Both the position numbers and the translations under genes were made by a program. A stretch of DNA of 64,000 nucleotides from positions 1,894,501-1,958,500 of the forward strand of contig JAPYXD010000678.1 in assembly GCA_030998225.1 (NCBI GenBank), written 5' to 3'. The notes beneath the pieces are model-generated. The model searched no databases, was not told where the DNA came from, and worked only from the letters and a program-made list of their open reading frames with translations. The number at the start of each line of letters is the position of its first letter. Position 1 is the first letter of the stretch. This DNA comes from Diplolepis rosae. Lineage: Eukaryota > Arthropoda > Insecta > Hymenoptera > Diplolepididae. Shown in pieces: positions 43,930 through 55,200 of this stretch.

Positions 43930-45120
43930 AAGCGTATGCGATTATAAATAGTGTAGCATTGTGTACTTAAATATGTGAACATAAATGAGGTATGATAATA
44001 ATATTTGTGTATGTGTTCCCACTAAAACCTCCCCTCTTCTGAGTGCCAAAGCTCTCCCCTCTATCTTTCTTTTGTTTTGCACGCGTTAAATCTGGTATGT
44101 TTCAGTTTATAATCCACGATATTACCCGATACTATCTTTTTTTAACATCTACAGATTATGGTTTTAATAATCTAGATCGCTGTCCCATAGTTAATAGTCC
44201 AAGATTATACCCGGTAAGATATTTTTCATTACCGTTTACAATCCATTTTTCTCAGTGTGCAAAGAAAGTAGCCAAAACAAAAGAACTGTGTTATCCGAAA
44301 CGAATATGCTACTCTTTCACTAAGAAAAATCGGTAAAGCTACTGTCTTATAAGTAATTCTGACATTCGACAAACGTAAAGAGCACTAACATTTTGGTAAA
44401 CTATACCTTTACAGTAAGTTACATTCTCTTACACGCTATGGAATTGTAACAGAATAATAAGCATTTGTAGCATTTAGAAACAGTGTAGGATAGTAATTAG
44501 CTCGGTGAAATTTACTGATCCGCAAGTCAGTACCACTTATGTATTCGTATTTGTAACTACCAAATCTGATTACAGTTACTTGTTCAGCCTAGTAACATTC
44601 AGTTAACTGGCCAGTTGTCCATATAAGTACTTGGAAATTAAGTAAAATTTACCGGATTTTCAGTATATTATACGGAATTTTTTTCTGCGTGCAGTTGGAA
44701 ATTCCTTTGTTTACACCCAGCGTTGCCGGCACACGTGATTTACACATGAAGGTTATGTTTTCGTTACATGTGCGCGAGTTAAGCGAAACATCCAGATCGG
44801 TAAAATCTACTGATCTTTCGTTAATGTGTACTATACTAGTATTGTAATTCAGTTCCAGTGAATGGTACTTATCATCCTGTATTTAATACATATGATAAAG
44901 GTATTTTTAACTCACAAGTGACAGAGTTAGATTTACTTTAATTTTACTATGAGATTTACGAAACGCTCAGTAATTCCGACATTTCTTTTCAGCTATTTTA
45001 ACAGTTTTTACTGTTACATTTACTTTAAATCATTTACTGTCCCTGGTTAGTAAATTTTGCCTTTCTTTTTTCTGCGTGTACGAAGATGGGTTTGAAGATT
45101 ATATACTGTTTGTATACTCT
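43930..45120. other. Unassigned DNA with MITE-end motifs, no gene
   Basis: TTTTTCTCAGTGTGC (44246-44260), TTTTTTTCTGCGTGCA (44680-44695) and TTTTTTCTGCGTGTA (45066-45080) look like ends of MITE-like elements. Short frames only. Confidence 0.35.
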
Positions 45121-45126
45121 TGATTA

Positions 45127-45261
45127 GGGGCCGTTCACATAATACGTCACGCCTTTTTCATTTGTTTAAAAAGAGATAAGAATAAAATTGTCGTGACGTT
45201 GACAACGACAAAGCTACATAAACAAAAGAAAAGTAGAGTTACATATTATTTGAACAGCCCC
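45127..45261. mobile_element. PIF/Harbinger-type MITE with TTA duplication
   Basis: 135 bases, ends GGGGCCGTTCACATAATACG and complement GGGGCTGTTCAAATAATATG, flanked by TTA on both sides (45124-45126 and 45262-45264). The 3-bp TTA/TWA duplication and GGGGC end fit PIF/Harbinger. Confidence 0.82.
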
Positions 45262-45361
45262 TTATACTGTTTCATCACTAAACTGAATTTATGAAATAAA
45301 TTTTTTTGAACCAACTATTTATTGTTATTAAACGAAAACCTTTTAAATTTTACTATTTGTA

Positions 45362-45783
45362 GAAATACAAAATTACTTCAGCGAACCGCTGACAACCCCG
45401 TGAAGGTCCATGTTTGGGGATGCTTCTCACAGCGCGGTTTTGGGTGTTTAGAGCTCATCACCGAGAACTTGAATGCTCAGAAAATGCTCCAAATATATGA
45501 ACGTTGTCTTCTAAGGTCTGCTACAAAGATGTTTGGAGCCGATACGGCCGATCGGATCTTACAAGTATATAACGACCCGAAACATCGAAGCCGTCTCTGC
45601 ACCGCCTGGAAAACAGAAAATGGCATCACAACTTTGGACTGGCCATCACAGTCCCCCGATGCGAATCCAATCAAAAATGTCTGGAGTCCTTCGAGAGTAC
45701 TTTTATTAAAACAAAAAAAACGTTTTAAAATCTCTAATAGTTTTCGAAAAATCGAGGACTCGCTCTTGTTGAACAGACTGTAA
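45362..45783 (+). pseudogene. Tc1-like transposase C-terminal fragment
   Basis: VHVWGCFSQRGFGCLELI, then YNDPKHRSRLC and LDWPSQSPDANPIKNVWS, the classic VWGCFSxxGxGxL, DNDPKHTS and LxWPxQSPDLNPIENxW blocks of Tc1 transposases holding the second Asp and the Glu. Here the first D of DNDPKH is Tyr and IENxW reads IKNVW, so catalytic residues are lost. The N-terminal half is absent. Confidence 0.85.
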
Positions 45784-45792
45784 TAACTTTGC

Positions 45793-45978
45793 TTGAGAAA
45801 AAAATGATATTGAATCAAAAGCATTTCTTTCCAAAAGTATGTATATCATGGATTCAAATCAATATGCTATAGAATTAGTAACATATTTATTGGTTCTTGC
45901 AGTATATTTTTATGAATTCATAGTATACATGCTTTTGGAATAAAATGCTTTTGATTCAATAGCATTTTTTTATCAGTG
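45793..45978. mobile_element. MITE, AATGCTATTGAATCAAAAGCATT family (copy 1)
   Basis: Inverted copy of 48282-48465. It ends AGCATTTTTTTATCAGTG-TA. It shares ATAGAATTAGTAACATATTTA and TTCTTGCAGTATATTTTTATG with copy 2. Confidence 0.75.
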
Positions 45979-46048
45979 TAGTGAACGTGACAAATTAGTT
46001 TACGATGTTTATTACATTTCAGAAGGGGAATGCCACGTACTGGGTTTT

Positions 46049-46160
46049 TGACGTCAAGCGTAACAAATAGTTTTAATAGTGTCATTACCTAGCTCTGAAT
46101 ATATATGATAAATAAAATTTCGTGACAAAAATTGTCAGTAGAATAAAAGTAATCAGAAAG
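46049..46160 (+). promoter_or_regulatory. Core promoter of protease homologue copy A, with CRE
   Basis: A perfect palindromic TGACGTCA (CREB/ATF-type site) is at 46049-46056. A TATA-like ATATGATAAATAAA lies at 46103-46116 and an initiator TCAGTA at 46135-46140, putting the start near 46137. The TATA-like core to start distance is about 30 bases. The same three elements with the same spacing occur in front of copy B. Confidence 0.6.
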
Positions 46161-46224
46161 ATGAAGACGTGGAAGATAAGTGGCCCTTTACTCTTTGCCT
46201 TCGTCGCAATATCTAACGCGTTGG
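46161..46224 (+). CDS. Protease homologue copy A, exon 1: signal peptide
   Basis: ATG at 46161 in context AAAG, 21 codons of Lys-Thr-Trp-Lys start, hydrophobic core and small residues before the cleavage site. It ends at donor GTAAGT (46225). The same exon recurs at 63233 with one Val/Met difference, which shows the start and donor are real. Confidence 0.85.
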
Positions 46225-49200
46225 GTAAGTAAAAGTTCTTAGGATAACATTATATTGATTAGACATTGTGTATGTCAATTATGAGAGTTGATCTTCATTC
46301 CAAAAGGAAAGATCAGCTGCCAGTATTGCCCAAGTATTAACTACACAGTTTTTATTATTAATATTACTATATATATATATATATATTAATGAAAGTAATA
46401 AATATCAAACTACATAAAATAAAAATAGTATTATAATTTATTAATACTCTAAAAATAGTGGCAGCGTTCTAGCAATATGGAATGCTGATCAGCTCCCAGA
46501 ATGGGGACAATGATTTCGTCTTTTTACATTCAAATATTAGAATTACTTATTATTTTAGATTTATCATATTATCAGGATGAAAATTATTTACTACACTGAG
46601 AAAAAAATTTATCCAACAAACCTTTTTATGTTGTCCTGACAAAATATTTTGTTGTCACAACAAAACATTTTGTTTGAGTAACAAAATTTGATTGGTATAG
46701 CAAAATGTTTTGTTGGCACAACAAAAGAATTTTGTTAGCTAAATACTAACAAAATATTTTTGTTGATTTGACGAAACTGTTTTCTCAGTGTATAATTAAT
46801 ATTGAAAAGAAACACTTTTACTATTATACATTTGCTTGATGCTTAATACTATAACATTTTACCAACAGTCACTTACGTATATAATCGCACACCTCAGAGC
46901 TACAAAATGTTTTTAATTGTTACGCTTAAACTATAAAACAGAATCGTCTAAAATTTTCTTTAAAACTTCTTTGAAATCTGTTATAAATTTCGGTGACAGT
47001 ATATTTGATGTTTCTTTAAATTCGCTGAACTCTCGGAGCGTTTGAAAATTTCATTACACTATTTTTGTTACAGCTTGATAACAAGCTTTTGTACAATTTC
47101 AAAAATGATTAATCGAAATTATGAGGGCGTTCTTAATTTATCTACATGACAGTGCTTACTTTTCGGATTTCTTTCAAAAAATGCATTGGAATACGCAATT
47201 CATAGTATATTATGTGCCTAGGCGCATAATGAGGGTTATTACGCGACTAGCAACAATGTTCGCAAGGGATCGAAGCCAAGGCGTAGTCGATGTGTAGTTG
47301 AGGCGTAGCTGAGGCAAAGCCGAGACAAAGCCGAGGCGCGATCAGTCCTGCGAGCATTTTAAGCGAGTCTCGTAATTACCCGGATTGTGGGCATTGGCGC
47401 ATATTCTATTTTATGTGACTTGGGCGCATTTACGAGTTTTTCTGCGTACACTCGAATCCAATCTGTTAAGGTCGAAAATGCCGCGATTATCGCCCATCCC
47501 ACTTGACATTTCGCGAATATATATATATATATATAATTTCGAGCAATACGACATCTTTTTGGCACCGGAACGTCCAATAGTGTAATTTTGGTCTCGAACT
47601 TATCCATTATAGCACGCACAGCCTGTCGGGTGAGACGATTATTACGGCCGAAAATTGGAGTAAGCGCTCTAAAGTTGCGACCATTGACTCAGAATTTCGG
47701 TAGTAATTTTTCATAATTTCCAAACGTTGCTGGTTTGTGAAATTTACCATGATGAAAATGTTGACTTTAACTAACGTTTTGACATTGACAGTTCATTAAT
47801 AAAGTTCAAGGGTGCGTTCATATACTCTCTGAATTTGAATCAGTCAAAATCTACTGATTGTCAGTGAAATTTAACTGATTCAAATAACTAAAAAGAGGTT
47901 ACTGTAAATCAGTCAAATTTCACTGATTATTTCAGTGAAAATTGACTGATTTGACAGTGAAAAATATTTTTTCACTTATGAATCAGTGAAAATTGACTGA
48001 TTTAACAGTGAAAAATATTTTTTTACTGATGAATCAGTGAAAATTCGACTGATTGAAATTTAGAGAGTAAAGATACGAAATTGTTATGTCCCTATTGGAA
48101 AACCCTTTATATTTATATATTTCCGCTCATATATTAATTAACAAGATGTCGATATGCGACGATACACGATAAGTATAATACAACACATAATATACAGTGC
48201 CATGTATAATTCAATATATAATATCACTATAATATAATGCCTGGTATCACAGTAATATAATGCATGATATTTGGATGCTTACACTGAGAAGAAAATGCTA
48301 TTGAATCAAAAGCATTTTTTTCCAAAAGCATGTATACTATGAATTCATAAAAATATACTGCAAGAACCAATAAATATGTTACTAATTCTATAGCATATTG
48401 ATTTGAATCCGTGATATACATTCTTTTGGAAAGAAATGCTATTGATTCAATAGCATTTTTTCCTTTTTATTTTGTTCGATTAAAAATTATCAATGTTAGA
48501 TATATAAAAAAACTCAAAAAAGGAAGGCAAACGCTTCGGCCACATATGGGTTTTTCCTCTTCAGTGCCATAAATTAAAATATTAATTCCAAATTTCTACA
48601 AAAGATTTAAAATATAGGAGATAATTAAAATAACCATAATCATATAACTCAGAAACTTATCTCATTGCTTGCAATTCAAAATGAAGAAGTCCAGTATACA
48701 ACAACACGAATTGAAAAAATATATAGAATTCACTGTATATGAAAAACCGGGTAAAATGAAAAAAAATTTGAGAACGCGAATAGTTTTCAATTTTGAAACT
48801 TTTCTTGAGGACTTTGTTATCAGAGTCTCTCACCGATCGATCTGAACTGTTTTAAAAACCGACTTGGGGAATGTGACTTTCCTGACTGACAATTTTTTTT
48901 TATAAGCAATCCTGAGAGGTTCTTTTCCTCCTTGAAGAAGACAATTGTCCTAAACCTAATTAAGATATTCGAGTCGGTTATGATGATTCTTACGAGTGGA
49001 CGAAAGCGTGTATTTTTTAAGAAAAAGATTTTGTATATCAGCTATACGGACAATCCATTTTAGATTCAATTTGCAAGCAAGGCTTTACAGAAATATAAAT
49101 TATTATAATATCTATACCATATATGTAATTTTACTCAATATTATTTGAGTATGTTCAGAAATGAAGAAAAAATGAAAAGTTGTTTATTTATTAATTTAGT

Positions 49201-52200
49201 TATATTCTGAGATGTTTCGAAAAAATAATAAACTTATCTTTAAGAAAATTTATTTTAGTATTCGTGACATTAAGTATCACATTTAGAAAGTATCAGTAGA
49301 TTGAATTAGTTCTGAAAATAGTCAGAACTATGAGATATTTAGTAGTAAAATTATAATAAAAAATGTACTAATTGAATTTGTAACGAATACACTATAAATT
49401 AGTAATTTTATATTAAATATTAGTAAATTCTTTTACTAAATCAGTTGATGAACGATTTCGCAATATTTAATTAGTAACATTACCAACTTGTTACTAATTC
49501 AGATTTAAATAATGCATGTCATATATTTTTTTTACTACTTGACTATTATTAAAATTTAAAGAGCACTTTTTATGCATGTATTAAAAAAGCATTAAATGGA
49601 TGTGAAAAACAACACATAGGCTTAAAGGAATATGCAACTTGATGATTCAATAAAAATACGATGAAAAATTCTAGTTATTGATCAGTTTTATCAAAATAGG
49701 AAAACATATAAGGGTCATCATTTCTGAAACGGATCACGCAAATTGGATGAAAATTCAAATCTACTTCAAAATGATAGTCGCGCGAGGTGCCAAAACTGTG
49801 CCGTTCGCTCGCGCGCATTTATTCTTCACTGCGCAAATGCTTCGTGCTATGTAAAAAGGATTTCTCGAGTGAATTAATAAACGTAACAAAATACTTAGTT
49901 GGAACATTTAATGATGAATAACTAAAAGAAGAATGACATATAGTACAACATACTGAATTAAATGATTTATTTTACACATAATTCTGGTTAATGTAAGTGT
50001 TTGGAATATTTTACAAATAATGTGTTGATTCTTCGGCTGATCGAAAACGAACAAATTAACTCATCATATTATTAAGCCTTTAAGTGATACATAATAATTA
50101 ACTTTCGATCCTGCACAGAGTACCAATATCTGAATTCGATACTATTTTGCACAAAACGTGCTTTGGTTCTGTGGCTGTCTCGAATGAATAATAATAATGA
50201 TAATAATAATAATGACAGATATAGCATAAACCACTTTGCCAAAAAAACACTCGAAATTCTAGACCACTACAAAAATAACGCGTTAATTTTTTATAGAAGT
50301 CTGTGCTCAGTTTCGACTGTGAAAAGACTGATCTACAAAAGCAAAAATAATAATGATGTGGAAAAAAACAAATGACGATCGCTAGCAACTAACGTGTTCA
50401 AAGGCGTCGAACGCTCCGTGTCAAAGCGCGCTCCGAACGTTCGATCATATTTAAATTGGCATTACATTAATCAACAATAAAAATGAGAAAAAAATCTTCT
50501 TGCAAAATTAATCTGGATTGTAGTTCACATTGTCAATGCCTATTGAAAAAATACCATAACGAGTAGAAGTAATTTTTGACCATATTTGAGTGATCTGTTT
50601 AAGGAGTATATCATCCTTGAAAATACTACCTATTCTGTGCTAAATTTAAATAAACTGATGTCAAGATTGTATACTACTTATATACGTTTCAAAAATCTAT
50701 CATTTATTCACCCAAGAAATCCTTTTTACATAGCACGAAGCATTTGCGCGGTGAAGAATAAATGCGTGCGAGCGAACGGCACAGTTTTGGCACCTTGCGC
50801 GACTATGTTTTCAAACGAATTAGATCGTTCCAAAATGCGGGCGATTTTTTTTCTCAACGGAATATGAAAGATAATTGAATGAAGTACATGTGGTTTTTTT
50901 CCAGTCGAAATCCGATGAAGAAGACATCTGTTTATCAATTTGTTATAAACAATTATTAAAATTTCACATAAAATTTCAAGTTTTCAAATCGGAAAAAACC
51001 ATAGTCAATCTATGTTAAATGACGATTCCATTGTCACAAAAAACATGAAAATCGGATAATTAGATCAGCCAGCATTAAATTTACAAAAAAAAGTGACAAA
51101 AATCTTTAATTGTTAATATTACAAACAACAAAATTTTTTGAACGAAATCACTTTAGATTTATGTCAAGAATGGTAAACATTATCGTAAAAAATCATTTTA
51201 AAGTAGATTTGAATTTTCATCCCATTCGGGTGATCCGTTTCAGAAATTCTGACCCATAAATACATATAATGTACATTTTCCTAAGTAATCGTGTATCACT
51301 TGCATTATCCTAGCCTAGAAATTATCAATTGTGAATGACATACACGCACACACAACTATTACTTAAGGAAAATAGATACTTACAAATGATCTTTCAAACT
51401 CTCACAAAAACTCCGGAAACACTCTTTCACGTAATATAATAGTTCATAAAATAATTAATAAATTTTAAACCGTTTTAAGCGAATAAAATTGACGAGATTA
51501 GCCGGCAGACGCCTCCTTTGTGAAATTAGCCCGAACTGCATGGCATGGCGGTCACGTCGCCGTTCAACTTTCGCGCGCATGATAAAGAAGCGATTATCTC
51601 TGATAGTGTACATGGCCTTCTGCGGATGGTCGAAATGATTTAAAACCAGATATTCAACTTGATCATCCCAGAAAATCGATTTAATTCTCTTGGATAGTGT
51701 GAATGTTTCTCTGTGGTAAACAAGCTGTTCATTAAACGAGAGTCTCCCTGATTATGTCCATAGAATTATAGAAGGAATATTTGTGACGCGAACCGAGAAA
51801 AGGGACCTTTAAGACAAAAAATTTCAATCAAGAAAAAATTGCGAGAAAAGTACAGAATATAAAAAACCGCCTCGAGGTGAAACTAATAAATTTTTACTAT
51901 CGCTTTTTTCAGGGGACATTTCCGTGATTTCTTACCCTTCTACTCAGATGTAACTATAATACATATGATTATTAAAAAAATAAGTAGCAATGAGCATTCA
52001 TGTAACACGTGCCCCCACGATGCCCCTCACTTCATACGACACCAAACGCTCAAGCCACCTTAATCGCTCGTCATGTAATAAAGGGTTTCCCAATAAGGGT
52101 GATATGTTTTGAAATTGAAAAAAAACACTGAATATTCATTCGGAATTGATCGAAATCTTTTTTATTATATTGGATATTCTATGCCATTTATGATTTAAAC

Positions 52201-55200
52201 AATATATCGGCCAAATGTCCCCCGAGACTTGAGCCAAAAATGCGCCTCATCAGAAAAGATGATTTTTTGATGAAAATTGGGATGATTTTCAATTGATTCC
52301 AGAGCCCAATCCGCGAACTCCCGACGCAAACGATGGTCATTAGGCTTCAGTTCTTGGGCCAGAATCATCTTATAGGGATGCAGGCCAAGATCCAATCGAA
52401 AAATACGCCAGGTAGTCATCCTGGACAGGCCCAATTCCTGAGATCGGCGTGGCACGGACAATTCACGGTTTTCCTCGATACTGGCCTGTACGGCGGCTAT
52501 ATTCTGTGTAGAACGTGCGGTACGCATACGATTTTTAGGCTTATTATCCAATAGAGTAAATTCACTCTCCAACTTATCGATTATTCGACGAATTGAGAGC
52601 GCGGATGGAGTAGAATGACGACCATATTTTGCACGATATGCTCTTTGAACACCGACAAAACTTCTCGAATTTTGATAAAATAATTGGACAATTTCCAAAC
52701 GTTGTGGAAGCGTGAAACTACTCATGATTAAATGACAAACCTTACTGATGACAACTGACAGCAGACGTCAAAAATTTCAGTTCAAATGAGCCCGATAGGG
52801 ACATTCAAAATTATATCACCCCTATTGGGAAACCCTTTAGTATATTACGTGACTAGGCGCACAATGAGGGATATTGCGTGGCGAGAGATAATGCTCGCAG
52901 GAGATCGAAGCCGAGACAAAGCCAAGACGAAGTCGAAGCGCGATCAGTCCTACGAGCATTGTCGCGAGTCTCGTAATTTCCCGAATTGTGTGCATTGGCA
53001 CGTATTCTATTTTATGTGACTTCGGTGCGTATACGAATTTTTATGCGTACACTCGAATCTAATCTAGTATTGTAGTTGTTTGCGGCGCTAGTCATTACAC
53101 TTGATATGTCACGACTAATCCTGGCCATTTTGATTTTCTCGATATTGTGTAGTAGTAATGGATTTTAATTGACGCATGCGCAGTTCAAATGTACGAGGCT
53201 TTGCCAGTAAGGTGCTAACGCTGTACGAAGAAGAAGATTGTGCTCCGTTGCATGGCTATAGGCGCATGCGCAGTTCAATTTTTACATTTCATTCCTCTGT
53301 AGCACAATATACTACATTGCGCTACTGTTAACTGTAGCGAAAAAAAGAGTTTGCGCTACTGTTAACTGTAGCGAAAAAACGAGTTTGCGCGCCGGTGGCA
53401 CATGAAATATCACTTTTGCCTCAAAGGTCCCCTTTCTCGGATCGCTTCACATTTGGTAATCTAGAGGGTCGGTCTGACTCTAAATTTTGAATCTCTAACT
53501 TTGACCCTCCGTTTTTCTCCGTGTAAAGAAAAATGAAAACTAATAATATAAAGTAATGATTAATATTAATAAAATAGTTTACGTTGTAGTTTATGTTGTC
53601 GTTTACGATGTCGTTTTCAACTTCGTCTCTTTCAATAGGAAACAGCATAATTTATAAAATATCATTAAAACAAAATTCCTGAAACATTAGCAAAAAAAAT
53701 GTTTTTTAGGTTTTTAAATTTCACAAAATTGAATATGAAGGTATAGAAATAAACTGAACAACTTTTTCTGACACGCCATTCTGATGTTCTATATCAATTT
53801 AAATAAGATTTGAGGGGTGGAAGGCGAAAATGTTGGAATTCAAGGATAAGACTTGAGGGTCCAAATTTGGTCCTTTTTTTATAGAATGCAAGCGGTTTTG
53901 AGTCCTTGGAATTTTGAATTGATACCATATACCGTTTTTGTTAGTGGAACAGTTATCAAGTTAGACGGTTTTAAATATAAAATATAAACCAGTAGAAAAT
54001 CGTGTATAATACTTGTAAAAGAAGTAAAGAAAAATAGTAACTGCATCGCGACAACTTCTTCACTCATTTCCATCCAATTCAACTTTTGACTCATTCATAT
54101 TTAAAGAGAACCTTTTTATTTTTTACAGAATCAAATGTATCACTCTTACAAAGTAAAATAGAAATAGAAGGTGGACAAGGTCATTATCTTACGTTTACAT
54201 CTCTCAATGAAACCGAATTCAGATTTCTGGTTTCTTATGGACATTTCAAATGTCAACAATATTCACATACTTGTTTTGCAATCATGATCTCACCACTATT
54301 CGGCTTAACCAGCATTCAATGTCCCATCACTGAGTATTAATCACAATTATATTTTCTTATAAAAAGTAAATTTAAAATAAAGTTTTCGATGATTTTATGA
54401 TTTATCCTTTACTACTTTTGCAGTGAACAAATGTATGTCAACGCTCGAAGAAAACCCGAGAAAAATCCTAATTCACTCAGGAAGGTTGTCGTCTCTATAA
54501 AATTGGATGATTATGCTATTAAATACGGTGTTCTTCAAGGAAATATGCTAACTTATCTTCTAGTTTTCAAGGTGAAAATTTTGGATTATTTATGCACGAC
54601 ATATGCGTTTAAAGATTCAGAAAAAGCTTAAATAAAAATTATTGCATTGTTGAAGAAAAGTGTATTTGTTAAATTCAAGCTTATAATACCTTTCATAACT
54701 TTGCTGAATTTTATAAAAGCGATCAAAAGTTATTAAGGTCATCTGATAGGACTTGAATTCACTAATAAATCACATTTGACAACTTTATTAATAAACCAAT
54801 TATTTCAGCGCATTTCTCGCATAAGACAGCAGTGCAGACAAACAGAAATTGCTGCTGTCTTCTCTAAAAAATTCGTTTGAATGATTAATTTGTGAAATTT
54901 GTAGACATAAAAATGGCCTAAAATTTGGGTCGTCAAATTTTTAAATTATTTTTTTACATTGTAAAATAAAAATCGCCTAAAGCGATCCTGACAGAGACCG
55001 CATTAGAAGGCTTATTATGAAAGTGATATTTTAATGAAAAGGGTTGCGTTATTCGGACCTCAATAGGTTTTAATGAGGGACACCCTAATAAGGGAAAACT
55101 GTTGGGGCCCCTACAAAAACCCCAATATTCTTAGGGACTATTAGGTAAATTTTGACACAGGAGCAGAATTTTTTGAATAATTATGTTAAAATTAAAATTT

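Larger units (their letters stand above)
46225..54128 (+). other. Protease homologue copy A intron 1 (7.9 kb), filled with mobile DNA
   Basis: Flanked by GTAAGT and TTTTTTACAG. The first ~100 bases are also present in copy B, so the original intron predates the duplication. The later contents are listed separately. Confidence 0.7.

Noticed and set aside
43714..43947. 77-codon + frame
   Set aside because: It reads through a tRNA-like SINE head with A and B boxes.
50098..50388. Pair of opposing frames inside the 49712-51255 element as a transposase
   Set aside because: Asn- and Tyr-rich low-complexity readings without catalytic motifs.
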